From JBKEDF01 sp047975325 (GTDB lineage: Bacteria > Pseudomonadota > Alphaproteobacteria > Rhodobacterales > Rhodobacteraceae), in the NCBI GenBank assembly GCA_047975325.1, contig JBKEDF010000050.1:17494-81493 (forward strand): a DNA stretch of 64,000 nucleotides. The letters run 5' to 3'. The translations under genes were made by a program, and so were the position numbers. Below the pieces are notes generated by a model. That model was not told the origin of the DNA, made no database searches, and was given only the letters and a program-made list of their open reading frames with translations. Below are positions 1 through 8,593 of the stretch, piece by piece (positions within the stretch are counted from its first letter, which is position 1; every line of letters begins with the position of its first letter).

Positions 1-1
1 A

Positions 2-331
2 CAAAATGCCATCGACATGGCCGAAAACATTGCGGCAAACCTGACGGGCGCGGCCAAGCCCTATATCCCCCTGCCCTGGTTCTGGTCGGATCAATATGAT
101 GTGAAACTTCAGATCGCAGGGCTCGGCACCGGCCATGACCGGATCGTGACACGCCAGGGGGGGAGGGCGACCTCCTTTTGGTATTACGCAGGCGATCGGC
201 TTCTGGCCGTGGATGCCATGAACGACCCCCGGGCCTTCATGGTTTCAAAGCGCCTGATCGAGCGCGGTCAAAGCGCCGATCCGGCGCTTGTCGCCGATCC
301 GGACAGCGATCTCAGGGCGCTGTTGTCCTGA
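2..331 (+). CDS. C-terminal end of an FAD-dependent ferredoxin/rubredoxin reductase (5' truncated by window)
   Basis: Reading frame open from the left edge of the window to a TGA at 329-331, about 109 residues. The segment with PWFWSDQYDVKLQIAGLG followed by a short beta-rich tail is typical of the C-terminal reductase domain of NAD(P)H-dependent ferredoxin or putidaredoxin-type reductases, which pass electrons from NADH through FAD to a small iron-sulfur protein. The FAD- and NAD-binding Rossmann domains lie outside the window, so specificity cannot be read. The stop overlaps the start of rsmD by one base (TGATG), so the two are probably co-translated. The family call is fairly safe; the electron acceptor is unknown. 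Confidence 0.75.
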   Translation, partial: QNAIDMAENIAANLTGAAKPYIPLPWFWSDQYDVKLQIAGLGTGHDRIVTRQGGRATSFWYYAGDRLLAVDAMNDPRAFMVSKRLIERGQSADPALVADPDSDLRALLS

Positions 332-900
332 TGCGGATTATCGGCGGCAAGTTCCGGGGCACCCATCTGGCCCCAGTCGGTGATGGCGACGCCCGCGCAC
401 ATCTGCGCCCAACCTCCGACCGCGTGCGCGAGGCCATGTTCAACCTGTTGATCAATGGTGCGGCGATAGGGGACGATCCCATCACCGGTGCCCGCGTGCT
501 GGATCTTTTTGCCGGAACCGGTGCCCTGGGGCTGGAGGCCCTTTCCCGTGGTGCCGCGCGCATCACATTCGTGGATGAAGGTACCACCGCCCGCGCGCTT
601 CTGCGCCGCAATGTGGAAATTCTGCGCGCCATGGGCGTCACCGACATCTATCGCCGTGATGCAACGCGGCTGGGTCAGAATCGCGGCGTGCCCTTCGCGC
701 TGATCTTTCTTGATCCGCCCTATGGCAAGGGATTGGGCGAAGCCGCCCTCGCCTCCGCAATATCAGGCGGCTGGGTCGCGCCCGGGGCCATCGTCCTTTG
801 GGAAGAAAACAGCAGTCCCGTTCCGCCTGACGGATTTTCCCTTCTCGACCGCCGCCGCTATGGCGAAACGACAATCACCATTCTCAGGGCTCCCGAATGA
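331..900 (+). CDS. rsmD: 16S rRNA (guanine966-N2)-methyltransferase RsmD
   Basis: 189-residue protein, the normal size for RsmD. It starts with RIIGGKFRG and carries RPTSDRVREAMFNLL near residue 30, the SAM-binding motif VLDLFAGTGALGLEAL near residue 57, and the catalytic DPPY motif of N6/N2 amino methyltransferases (LIFLDPPYGKG). RsmD methylates G966 of 16S rRNA in the assembled 30S subunit using S-adenosylmethionine. The ATG at 331 was chosen because it overlaps the upstream stop and gives exactly the conserved N-terminus; upstream in-frame extensions are not conserved. Its stop overlaps the next start by four bases. Confidence 0.93.
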   Translation: MRIIGGKFRGTHLAPVGDGDARAHLRPTSDRVREAMFNLLINGAAIGDDPITGARVLDLFAGTGALGLEALSRGAARITFVDEGTTARALLRRNVEILRAMGVTDIYRRDATRLGQNRGVPFALIFLDPPYGKGLGEAALASAISGGWVAPGAIVLWEENSSPVPPDGFSLLDRRRYGETTITILRAPE

Positions 901-1544
901 CCCCACACGCCATTCTTTTCGATTGTGACGGGGTCCTCGTCGATAGTGAATCGATCTTTTTCGAACTCATCAAGGTGGATCTGGCCCAATACGGGCTGAC
1001 ATTAAGCACGGAGGAGCTTGGTCAGCTTTTTCTGGGCGGCACATTGCATGGCGCCTTTCTGGCTGCACGCAAACTTGGTGCCAATCTGCCCGATGGCTGG
1101 GTCGATGAATTCTATGAACATCTTTATGCACGCCTGGCCGAAGGCACGGAACTGATCAGGGGCATCCTGCCGCTGCTTGACCAACTTGATGCCGCCGGGA
1201 TCCGCTATGCCATCTGTTCCAACGGCGCGCCACGCAAGATGGAAATCACCCTGGGGCAGCATCCCGGCCTCATGGAACGGTTCCGGGGCCATATCTATTC
1301 CGGTCAGGAACTGGGATGCCCAAAACCCGAACCGGGGCTCTGGCTCCATGCGGCCCGGGCGCTTGGCGTGGCCCCTGCCGAATGCGCGGCCGTTGATGAC
1401 AGCCCTGCGGGATGCACCGGCGCCGTCCGGGCCGGGATCCGCTGCCTTGGCCTTGCTGAACATGATGATGGTGCAAGGCTGAACACCGTGGGTGCCGAAG
1501 TTATCCACGGCCTTGCCGAGATCCCCGCCAGGATCGGATTGTAA
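897..1544 (+). CDS. HAD-superfamily phosphatase (beta-phosphoglucomutase/phosphoglycolate phosphatase-like)
   Basis: 215 residues. The N-terminal LFDCDGVLVDSES is the DxD nucleophile/acid motif of HAD hydrolases, followed by a helical cap (about residues 15-80), a CSNG motif II serine region near residue 104, a lysine in the GCPKPEPGLW segment (motif III) and VDDSPAG (motif IV). This is the subfamily of small sugar-phosphate phosphatases and mutases; members dephosphorylate diverse substrates in the cytoplasm and the sequence does not fix which one. It is translationally coupled to rsmD (ATGA). About 120 bases without a gene follow before the HMA protein. Confidence 0.85.
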   Translation: MTPHAILFDCDGVLVDSESIFFELIKVDLAQYGLTLSTEELGQLFLGGTLHGAFLAARKLGANLPDGWVDEFYEHLYARLAEGTELIRGILPLLDQLDAAGIRYAICSNGAPRKMEITLGQHPGLMERFRGHIYSGQELGCPKPEPGLWLHAARALGVAPAECAAVDDSPAGCTGAVRAGIRCLGLAEHDDGARLNTVGAEVIHGLAEIPARIGL

Positions 1545-1604
1545 CGCCCCCCGGCATTACCACTGTCCTTTGTCCCATGACGCATTTTTTGCGGCCCTAC
1601 GGTC

Positions 1605-1628
1605 TTGACCTTCCCCTTGCTGGAAGGT
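1605..1628 (+). promoter_or_regulatory. CueR-type (MerR-family) copper-responsive promoter
   Basis: A TTGACC -35 hexamer (1605-1610) overlaps a perfect dyad ACCTTCC-N7-GGAAGGT (1608-1628). This is the same sequence architecture as CueR sites at copper-efflux promoters, where the dyad lies inside a 19-20 bp spacer that only the activated MerR-type regulator can untwist. The next bases (CATTTT around 1630-1635) sit at the right distance for a weak -10. It lies 39 bp upstream of the HMA protein. The regulator itself is not in the window. Confidence 0.85.
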
Positions 1629-1666
1629 CCATTTTTTCCAAATGCTATCATAATCAGAGGTACAAG

Positions 1667-1861
1667 ATGAAATTCCATGTCCCCGAAATGAGCTGCGGCC
1701 ATTGCACGGCAGCCATTACCAAAAGCATTTCGGCCACCGATCCTTCGGCGCAGGTAATTACCGATCTCGATACGCGTACGGTATCGGTCACCTCCGAACG
1801 CCTCGCCCCGGAAGTCGCGGCCGCAATCAAGGAAGCAGGTTACGAAGCAACCCCGGTCTGA
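1667..1861 (+). CDS. Heavy-metal-associated (HMA) domain protein, CopZ-like copper chaperone
   Basis: 64-residue single-domain protein with the metal-binding MSCGHC (MxCxxC) loop near residue 11 and the full beta-alpha-beta-beta-alpha-beta HMA length. Such stand-alone proteins bind Cu(I) in the cytoplasm and hand it to P1B ATPases. The start at 1667 gives the canonical KFHVPEMSCGHC N-terminus; a longer in-frame start at 1577 would read through the promoter described at 1605-1628 and is rejected. The CueR-type promoter immediately upstream supports copper rather than zinc or mercury. No copper ATPase gene lies in this window, so its partner is elsewhere. Confidence 0.88.
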   Translation: MKFHVPEMSCGHCTAAITKSISATDPSAQVITDLDTRTVSVTSERLAPEVAAAIKEAGYEATPV

Positions 1862-1960
1862 ATTCGTTTCACGACACCTTCCCGACAATATTCCTGGCCG
1901 ACAGAACGACTTTTCATGCCGACTTGACAGAAACCCATATAGGTGCAAAAAATTACAAAT

Positions 1961-1978
1961 CGTGAAAAAAAATTCACG
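1961..1978. promoter_or_regulatory. Candidate SorC-family operator upstream of the polyol operon
   Basis: Perfect inverted repeat CGTGAA-N6 (all A)-TTCACG, 60 bp upstream of the SorC regulator start. A TTGACA hexamer lies at 1924-1929, 31 bp before the dyad, but I do not see a good -10 at 17 bp. Position and symmetry suit an autoregulatory repressor site. Inference only. Confidence 0.4.
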
Positions 1979-2037
1979 TCAGCCGTCGGTATGACGGCTT
2001 CAGATCCGATAAATGTCATGATCTGGGGGGAGGCCAG

Positions 2038-3003
2038 ATGGCGCGTTCGGCCAGGATCCGGGAAAATGATGACAGCCTCGCCATTCGGGCGGCGTGGTTG
2101 CATTATGCAGGGGGCCTGCGCCAGGCGGAGGTGGCCCAGCGGCTCGGTATCACCGGGGTAAAGGCGCATCGCCTTATCATGCGCGCCACGGAGGCCGGGG
2201 CCGTCAAGGTCAGCATTGCCGGGCCGGTCGCCGAATGTGTGGAACTGGAAGCCGCGCTTGGCGAAAAATTCGGGCTCACCTATTGCGAAGTCGTCCCCGA
2301 TATCGGCGAAGACACCGCCCTGACACGGGCGCTCGCCATTGCCGGAGCGGGTTTCATACAACGCGCAATCGAGGCCCGCGAGGCACAGGTAATCGGCGTG
2401 GGGCATGGCCGGACGCTTGCCGGGGCCATCGCCGAAATGCCGCATGTGGATGCGGCGCATCTGAGTTTCGTATCGCTTCTGGGCGGGCTGACGCGGAATT
2501 TTGCGGCCAACCCGCATGATGTGATCCACCGCTTGGCCGAAAAGACGGGGGCGGCGGCCTATGTCATGCCGGTCCCTTTTGTTGCCAATTCAGTCGAGGA
2601 TCGTGAGGTCCTGCTGGCCCAGCGGGGCATCGCGGAGGTGCAGACGCTGGCCCATCAGGCCGATCTGATGCTGGTCGGCATCGGCACGACCGAGGCCGAT
2701 ACCCAGCTTATCGCCGCGCGCATGGTCGAACCCGGCGAGATGACCGATATCAAGGCACGTGGCGGGGCGGGGGAAATCCTCGGCCATTTCTTCGATGCCG
2801 AAGGGCAGGTGGTGGAAACCCCGCTATCGGACAGGACACTATCCCTTGCCGTGGACCGGCTGAAGGGACGGAAGGTTGTCGCCATTGCGGGCGGCGCGGA
2901 AAAGACCGGGGCAATCCGGTCTGTTTTGATGAGCGGGCTCTTGAGCGGGCTCATCACCGATGAGCGCTCGGCCTATGCGCTTGTGAAAGGTACCGCCCCT
3001 TAG
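2038..3003 (+). CDS. SorC/DeoR-family (EryD-like) sugar-binding transcriptional regulator
   Basis: 321 residues. An N-terminal helix-turn-helix (about residues 15-55, with LRQAEVAQRLGITGVKAHRLI) is followed by the SorC effector domain, which resembles glucosamine-6-phosphate isomerases and normally binds a phosphorylated sugar or polyol-phosphate (motifs VGHGRTLAGAIAEM and VGIGTTEADTQL). The Shine-Dalgarno region GGGGGGAGG lies 6 bp before the ATG. Only 25 bp separate it from the ABC binding-protein gene, so it is either the first gene of the operon or sits just before it. By analogy with EryD of erythritol operons it would repress the downstream genes until a phosphorylated intermediate appears. 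Family is secure; effector is inferred. Confidence 0.85.
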   Translation: MARSARIRENDDSLAIRAAWLHYAGGLRQAEVAQRLGITGVKAHRLIMRATEAGAVKVSIAGPVAECVELEAALGEKFGLTYCEVVPDIGEDTALTRALAIAGAGFIQRAIEAREAQVIGVGHGRTLAGAIAEMPHVDAAHLSFVSLLGGLTRNFAANPHDVIHRLAEKTGAAAYVMPVPFVANSVEDREVLLAQRGIAEVQTLAHQADLMLVGIGTTEADTQLIAARMVEPGEMTDIKARGGAGEILGHFFDAEGQVVETPLSDRTLSLAVDRLKGRKVVAIAGGAEKTGAIRSVLMSGLLSGLITDERSAYALVKGTAP

Positions 3004-3028
3004 GCGGGTGTGATGGGAGGAGACGACT

Positions 3029-4471
3029 ATGTATGAAAAGGAAAAGGGCCTGATCGACGCCTATCTGCGGGGTCAGATGAGCAGGCGCAGCCTTTTGCGC
3101 GGTCTGGGCGCGATGGGGCTGAGCACCGCCACGGCGGGCATGATGATCAACGCTTCCGCGACGCGGGCGGTGGCACAGGATTTCGACTGGAAGAAACATG
3201 CCGGAACCGGCATCAAGCTGCTTCTGAACAAGCATCCCTATACGGATGCAATGATTGCCAATCTCGATGCCTTCAAGGAATTGACGGGCATGGATGTGCA
3301 ATATGACGTCTTCCCCGAGGATGTCTATTTCGACAAGGTGACGGCAGCGCTTTCTTCCGGTTCGACGGAATATGACGCCTTCATGTCCGGGGCCTATATG
3401 ACCTGGACCTATGGCCCGGCCGGCTGGATCGAAGACCTCAACGAATGGATAAATGACCCCGAAAAGACCAGCCCGGGCTATGCCTGGGATGACGTGATCC
3501 CCGGCGCAAAGGATTCCTGCGCCTGGAACGGACAACCGGGTGGTGCACTGGGCTCCGAAGATGCCAAGCAATGGTGTCTCCCTTGGGGTTATGAACAGAA
3601 CAACCTCACCTATAACCGTACGGTTTTCGAAAAGGCCGGGCTTCAGGTTCCGACCAATCTTGATGAACTGATGGAAACCGCCAAGGCCGCCAAGGCCGCA
3701 ATGGGCGGGGGTTACGGGATCGGTGTGCGCGGTTCCCGGTCCTGGGCGACGATCCATCCGGGCTTCCTGTCGGGCTATGCCAATTTCGGCCAGAAGGATC
3801 TGAATATCTCCGACGATGGCAGGCTTTCTGCGGCGATGAATACGGATATCTCCAAGGAATATCACCGCAAATGGGTGCAGATGATCCAGGAATCCGGCGC
3901 GCCGGACTGGTCCACCCATACCTGGTATCAGGTCGGCACAGATCTGGGCGCGGGCAAGTCCGCGATGATGTTCGATGCCGATGTCTTGGGCTATTTCATG
4001 AACGGCGAAGGCAATGCCGAGGCGGGCAACCTTGCCTTCGCGCCCTTCGCGGCCAATCCCGAAACGGATGCACCTACGCCCAATATCTGGATCTGGGCAC
4101 TGGCAATGTCCAAGTTTTCGCAGCGCAAGGATGCAGCCTGGTATTTCATGCAATGGGCTTCGGGGCCGGAACATGGGCTCTGGGGGGCGGTGAACATGGA
4201 TTTCGTCAATCCGGTTCGCAACACCGTCTGGCAGTCGGAAGATTTCAACAACAAGCTGTCGGGCTCCTATCCGGGCTATGCGGAAATGTTCGACGCTTCC
4301 GCCCCCGGCGCTTCGATCAAGTTCACGCCACAGCCCCTGTTCTTTGACCTGACAACGGAATGGGCCGCGACGCTGCAGAAGATGGTGGCGAATGAGATCC
4401 CGGTGGATGAGGGCCTCGATTCGCTGGTTGAAAGCATTGATGCCCAGCTCAAGGATGCCGGTCTCGGCTGA
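3029..4471 (+). CDS. ABC transporter substrate-binding protein, polyol/glycerol type (Tat-exported)
   Basis: 480-residue family-1 extracellular solute-binding protein. An unusually long N-terminal segment precedes a twin-arginine signal (SRRSLLRG near residue 19, then an alanine-rich hydrophobic stretch ending ATRAVAQ), so export through the Tat system is likely. Periplasmic binding domain runs from about residue 50. The genes after it encode two permeases and two ATPases, an arrangement like the glycerol/polyol importers of rhizobia. Translation start has an excellent GGGAGGAG site. A strong hairpin follows the stop. The substrate is inferred from the downstream kinase, dehydrogenase and aldolases to be a small polyol. 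Confidence 0.85.
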   Translation: MYEKEKGLIDAYLRGQMSRRSLLRGLGAMGLSTATAGMMINASATRAVAQDFDWKKHAGTGIKLLLNKHPYTDAMIANLDAFKELTGMDVQYDVFPEDVYFDKVTAALSSGSTEYDAFMSGAYMTWTYGPAGWIEDLNEWINDPEKTSPGYAWDDVIPGAKDSCAWNGQPGGALGSEDAKQWCLPWGYEQNNLTYNRTVFEKAGLQVPTNLDELMETAKAAKAAMGGGYGIGVRGSRSWATIHPGFLSGYANFGQKDLNISDDGRLSAAMNTDISKEYHRKWVQMIQESGAPDWSTHTWYQVGTDLGAGKSAMMFDADVLGYFMNGEGNAEAGNLAFAPFAANPETDAPTPNIWIWALAMSKFSQRKDAAWYFMQWASGPEHGLWGAVNMDFVNPVRNTVWQSEDFNNKLSGSYPGYAEMFDASAPGASIKFTPQPLFFDLTTEWAATLQKMVANEIPVDEGLDSLVESIDAQLKDAGLG

Positions 4472-4478
4472 TCCCTGC

Positions 4479-4506
4479 GGCCCCGCCCGGATCGGGCGGG
4501 GCCTTT
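4479..4506 (+). terminator. GC-rich hairpin after the binding-protein gene (attenuator/partial terminator)
   Basis: Perfect 10-bp stem GGCCCCGCCC / GGGCGGGGCC with a 5-base loop and only three T residues afterwards. It sits between the binding protein and the first permease, where such hairpins usually protect the upstream mRNA and lower expression of the membrane genes. Confidence 0.7.
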
Positions 4507-4563
4507 CCCGATACAAGCATCGCCCGTTCCGACCCACGCCGGAGCCTAGGTGAGGAGTTTTCC

Positions 4564-5487
4564 ATGACCGACATGCCCGCAGGCCTTCCAACCCGCCGCC
4601 GGTTCCGTGTAAGCCGCCGCATCCTGCCCTATCTTCTGTCCTTGCCTGCGCTTCTGGCCTGTATCGGGATCCTGGTCCCCTTCGTGACGGCCGTGATCTA
4701 TTCGCTGCAACGATACCGGTTGTCCCAGCCTTGGGCACGCAAGTTCAACTGGGGTGAAAACTACCTCAATCTCTTTACCGACTCGACATTCTGGAACACG
4801 TTTCAGGTCTCCTTGACCTATGCTTTCCTGACCGTGACCTGTGAACTCCTTCTGGGTCTGGGAATTGCGCTGCTGCTGCAAAAGCGCAATCGGGTGAACA
4901 ATTTCATCTCCATCATGCTGCTGATGCCGCTGATGACGGCTCCTGCGCTTGCGGCGTTGATGTGGAAACTGATGACCAATCCGGGTTTCGGGATCCTGTC
5001 CTATTTCGCCTCCCTGGTGGGGCTGGAAAATTTCCGCTGGGCCTCGGATCCGACAACCGCGATGCTGACCGTGGTGATCGTGGATGTCTGGGTCTATACG
5101 CCCTTCATCATGATCCTGCTTCTGGCGGGGCTGCGATCCCTGCCCCAGCAACCCTTTGAGGCCGCAGCGCTGGATGGGGTGCCGCGCCCCTATGTCTTCT
5201 GGCGGATCACCCTGCCGATGCTGACGCCCTTCCTGCTGACGGCCACGCTGTTCCGGGTGATCGAAAGCATCCAGCAATTCGATATCATCTACGCCATGAC
5301 ACAGGGCGGACCGGGCGACAGGTTGATGGTGTTCCAGGTCGAGGCCTATCTGAACTTCTTCCAATCCACCAATGTCGGGCGTTCAGCGGCGCTGTTGATG
5401 ATCCTCTGGGCGATCACCTATGCGCTTTCGAACATCTTCATCAAGAACTGGTTGCGGCTGCGCGAAAAAAGCCGCGGCGACGCGTAA
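4564..5487 (+). CDS. ABC sugar/polyol transporter permease (MalF-like)
   Basis: 307-residue inner-membrane protein with six predicted membrane spans beginning near residue 25 (ILPYLLSLPALLACIGILVP). The cytoplasmic EAA coupling loop that docks the ATPases appears as EAAALDGVPRPYVFWRITLP around residue 200. The start is preceded by TGAGGAG. It pairs with the next permease to form the membrane channel; the 10-base gap and good ribosome site of the next gene show they are co-expressed. Confidence 0.88.
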   Translation: MTDMPAGLPTRRRFRVSRRILPYLLSLPALLACIGILVPFVTAVIYSLQRYRLSQPWARKFNWGENYLNLFTDSTFWNTFQVSLTYAFLTVTCELLLGLGIALLLQKRNRVNNFISIMLLMPLMTAPALAALMWKLMTNPGFGILSYFASLVGLENFRWASDPTTAMLTVVIVDVWVYTPFIMILLLAGLRSLPQQPFEAAALDGVPRPYVFWRITLPMLTPFLLTATLFRVIESIQQFDIIYAMTQGGPGDRLMVFQVEAYLNFFQSTNVGRSAALLMILWAITYALSNIFIKNWLRLREKSRGDA

Positions 5488-5497
5488 GGAGGACGCC

Positions 5498-6355
5498 ATG
5501 GAAACCACATCCACCCTGGAACGGATCCTGCGCGGCATCGCCATCGCACTGGTCTGCATCTTCTTCATGTTCCCGATCATCTGGATCTTCCTGATGAGCT
5601 TCCAGACCAATGAAACGATCCTGCGGATTCCACCTTCCGTGATCTTCATGCCGACGCTGGACAATTACACCGCACTTATCACAGGGCGGCTGGAATCGGC
5701 GGCGGGCGTGCTGGAAATCAACTTCATGCGCAACCTGTGGAATTCGCTGTTCCTGTCGACCTCATCGGTGATCATCGGGCTACTGCTGGGCGTGCCGGCG
5801 GCCTATGCCTTTGCGCGGCTGAAGTTTCGCGGTTCGGAGGATATCGCCTTCACCCTGCTGTCCTTCCGTTTTGCCCCGCCACTGCTGGTGCTGCTGCCCC
5901 TGACGATCTATTTTCAGCAGCTTGGCCTGGCCAATACCTATGGCGGGTTGATCTGGGTCTATCAGTTAATCGTGTTGCCACTGATCCTCTGGATCGTGCG
6001 TGGCTATTTTGAGGATATTCCCGCCGATATCGAATATGCCTATCGCATCTCCGGGCATGATTTCTGGTCCACCTTCCGGCGTATCGCCCTGCCGCTGGCA
6101 GGGCCGGGGATCGCGGCGGCGGGGCTTTTGTCATTCATCTTTGCCTGGAACAACTTTGTCTTCGCACTGGTCCTGGCCAGCGCCGACAAACAGCCGGTCA
6201 CCGTGGGCGCATTGGCCTTCGTGACGGCCTCGGGCATCCAGTATGGCCAGGTTGCGGCGGGGATCGTGCTGTCGATCGCGCCGACGCTGGCACTGGCGCT
6301 TTATGCACAAAGATATCTTGTCGAAGGTCTCTCGCTCGGTGCGGTGAAAGGGTAA
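5498..6355 (+). CDS. ABC sugar/polyol transporter permease (MalG-like)
   Basis: 285-residue inner-membrane protein with six predicted spans and a degenerate EAA loop (IPADIEYAYRISGHDFWSTF, about residue 180-200). The ATG at 5498 is selected because TAAGGAGG (5485-5492) lies 5 bases upstream; this Shine-Dalgarno overlaps the stop of the preceding permease. A longer in-frame start at 5420 would overlap that gene extensively and lacks a ribosome site. Partner of the MalF-like subunit in the polyol importer. Confidence 0.88.
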   Translation: METTSTLERILRGIAIALVCIFFMFPIIWIFLMSFQTNETILRIPPSVIFMPTLDNYTALITGRLESAAGVLEINFMRNLWNSLFLSTSSVIIGLLLGVPAAYAFARLKFRGSEDIAFTLLSFRFAPPLLVLLPLTIYFQQLGLANTYGGLIWVYQLIVLPLILWIVRGYFEDIPADIEYAYRISGHDFWSTFRRIALPLAGPGIAAAGLLSFIFAWNNFVFALVLASADKQPVTVGALAFVTASGIQYGQVAAGIVLSIAPTLALALYAQRYLVEGLSLGAVKG

Positions 6356-6359
6356 CATC

Positions 6360-7466
6360 ATGTCCATCACACTGGAGAACATCAAAAAATCCTTCAAGAC
6401 GGATACCGTTCTGGACGGTGTTTCACTTGATGTGGCAACCGGGGAAACGCTGGTGCTGTTCGGGCCATCCGGGGCCGGCAAGACGGTGCTCCTGCGCCTG
6501 ATTGCCGGGGTGGTGGAACCCGATGCCGGGCAGATCACGGTCAATGGCCGCGATATGGACGGGGTCGAACCCGAAGATCGCGGCATCGGCATGGCATTCC
6601 AGAACTTTGCGCTCTTTCCCCATATGGATGCGTTTGAAAATATCGCCGCGCCGCTGACCGCCCGGGCACAGGCGAAATCCACCATCACGGAAACGGTGGG
6701 CAAGGTCGCAAGCCTCCTGAAGATTGACCATGTGCTGCATCACAAACCCAAGGAGCTTTCCAACGGCCAGAAACAACGTACCGCACTGGCCCGCGCATTA
6801 TCAGGCGAACCGTCGATCCTGTTGCTGGACGATCCGCTGCGCAATGTGGATGCAAAGCTGCGCTTCGAGATGCGGCTTGAACTTCCCCGCCTTCTGAAGG
6901 ATCGCAATGCCACGGTGATCTATGTGACGCAGGACTACAAGGAAGCCATGGCGCTTGGCCATCGGATCGCGGTGATGAATGCCCATGGCATTCAACAGGT
7001 CGGCACCCCGCAGGATATCTACCTGACCCCGGCCAATATCGATATTGCGCGGCTTTTCGGCGATCCGGTAATCAACCTGCTTGATGTGACACCCGAATTG
7101 CGCGACGGGGCGGTTGTGGCACTTCTGTCCGATCATCCCGTGCCCTTGCCGGATGCCTATGGCGGGCAGGTCGGGCAGGATTGTGTGCTGGGCCTGCGGC
7201 CCGAGGCAATCCGTTTCGCGCCCGAAGGCACGCCAGGCGCAATTCCGGTGGAGGTTGAGGCCGAAACCCCGCTGAATGAAAAGACCGTCACGCTGGTGCT
7301 GACCAAACGCGGCCGCGAGGTCCTGCTGTCTCGGCCTGCAGGAACGCCCGGACCAACCGGCGGACAGGCCTTCATCGCCGTGGATCCCGGTACTGCCCTC
7401 TTGTTTGACAGGGCCAGCCGTGCCCGGATCGCCCCCACCCAGGAGCCCAAGGAGAATGTCGCATGA
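6360..7466 (+). CDS. ABC polyol transporter ATP-binding protein 1 (degenerate catalytic residues)
   Basis: 368 residues: nucleotide-binding domain (about 1-235) plus a C-terminal OB-type regulatory domain. Walker A is GPSGAGKT and the Q-loop is normal (AFQNFALFP). The signature is LSNGQ. Walker B reads LLLDDP, so the catalytic glutamate after the aspartate is replaced by aspartate, and the H-loop histidine is replaced by glutamine (YVTQDYKEA). These are the two residues most needed for ATP hydrolysis, so this subunit probably binds ATP but is weak or inactive as a hydrolase and depends on the second ATPase encoded next. Four bases separate it from the permease; its stop overlaps the next start. 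Confidence 0.87.
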   Translation: MSITLENIKKSFKTDTVLDGVSLDVATGETLVLFGPSGAGKTVLLRLIAGVVEPDAGQITVNGRDMDGVEPEDRGIGMAFQNFALFPHMDAFENIAAPLTARAQAKSTITETVGKVASLLKIDHVLHHKPKELSNGQKQRTALARALSGEPSILLLDDPLRNVDAKLRFEMRLELPRLLKDRNATVIYVTQDYKEAMALGHRIAVMNAHGIQQVGTPQDIYLTPANIDIARLFGDPVINLLDVTPELRDGAVVALLSDHPVPLPDAYGGQVGQDCVLGLRPEAIRFAPEGTPGAIPVEVEAETPLNEKTVTLVLTKRGREVLLSRPAGTPGPTGGQAFIAVDPGTALLFDRASRARIAPTQEPKENVA

Positions 7467-8593
7467 ACAATCCCGCGCTATTGCGCCTTGAAGGCGTCGA
7501 CAAGTTCTATGGTGCCATCGGTGAGGGCGTTCATGCCGTGCAAGCCATCGACATGGAGGTGCCACAGGGGGACATCGTGGCGCTTCTGGGGTCTTCGGGC
7601 TGTGGCAAGACCTCCACCTTGCGGATGATCGCGGGCTTTGAGGAAGTTTCACGCGGGACGATCACGCTCGCAGGGCGGGAGGTGCATATGCTGCCGCCGG
7701 TACGGCGCAATGTGGCGATGGCCTTCGAAGGCTACTCGCTCTACCCCACGGTGACGGTGCGCGAAAATATCGCCTTTGCGCTCAAGGCGTCGCGGCTGCC
7801 ATCCGATGAGGTCGAAACCCGTGTGGGCCATGTTTCCGAAATGCTGGAAATCACGGATATCCTTGATCGTTTTCCCGCCTCGATTTCCGGCGGCGAACAG
7901 CAACGTGCCAGTCTGGCGCGGGCGCTTGTTCGTGACGCGGATCTGCATCTGCTGGATGAACCGATGGGCCAGCTGGAACCGCAATTGCGCACCCTGCTGC
8001 GCGGCCGGATCAAGCATTACATCAAGGAACGCGGCTTAACGGCAATTCTTGTCACCCATGATCAGACCGAAGCCAACGCGCTGGCCGACAAGATTGCGGT
8101 GATGGAAGGCGGTATCCTGCAACAATATGGCAGCCCGACCGAAATCAAGGATCGTCCGGCAAATCTTTTCACCGGTACTTTCGTGGGCGAACCCCCGATG
8201 AATGTCTTTCCGGCCAGCGTTTCGGGCACGGGCGGGCAGATCCAAATCGACCTGCAGGGCGGGCTGGACCTGAAATATCCCGAGGCGGCTTTTGCCCCCG
8301 AAGTGCGCGACATGATGCTGGGCCGACGCGATGTGGTGATCGGGATACGCCCCTATGCCGTTCACCGGACGGAAACAGGGGCTGCGGCACAGGTGCTGGT
8401 CAATCAATGGCTGGGCGATCAGACCCATATCGCAGCCAGTTTCGCCGACAAGACCATCGTGCTGGTCGAACATGACCGCGTCGAACTGGAGGAAGGCCAG
8501 GCAATTTCGGTTGAACTCCGTGCCGAGGACATCCATGTCTTCGATCCCGATTCCGGCCAGGCGCTGAGCCATGGCCATGATCTGGCAGCATGA
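7463..8593 (+). CDS. ABC polyol transporter ATP-binding protein 2
   Basis: 376 residues with the same domain plan as its neighbour. Walker A GSSGCGKT, signature ISGGEQQR, Walker B HLLDEP and H-loop VTHDQTEA are intact, but the Q-loop reads AFEGYSLYP, with glutamate in place of the glutamine that senses the gamma-phosphate and coordinates magnesium. Together with the altered first ATPase this predicts an asymmetric heterodimer, a plan also found for glycerol importers with paired ATPases. ATGA overlaps couple it to the genes on both sides. Confidence 0.87.
   Translation: MNNPALLRLEGVDKFYGAIGEGVHAVQAIDMEVPQGDIVALLGSSGCGKTSTLRMIAGFEEVSRGTITLAGREVHMLPPVRRNVAMAFEGYSLYPTVTVRENIAFALKASRLPSDEVETRVGHVSEMLEITDILDRFPASISGGEQQRASLARALVRDADLHLLDEPMGQLEPQLRTLLRGRIKHYIKERGLTAILVTHDQTEANALADKIAVMEGGILQQYGSPTEIKDRPANLFTGTFVGEPPMNVFPASVSGTGGQIQIDLQGGLDLKYPEAAFAPEVRDMMLGRRDVVIGIRPYAVHRTETGAAAQVLVNQWLGDQTHIAASFADKTIVLVEHDRVELEEGQAISVELRAEDIHVFDPDSGQALSHGHDLAA

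Noticed and set aside
2954..4738. 594-codon open frame on the minus strand opposite the polyol-binding protein gene
   Set aside because: Antisense shadow of a clear solute-binding protein gene; composition is Arg/Gly/His-rich as expected from high-GC reverse frames and no domain is recognisable.
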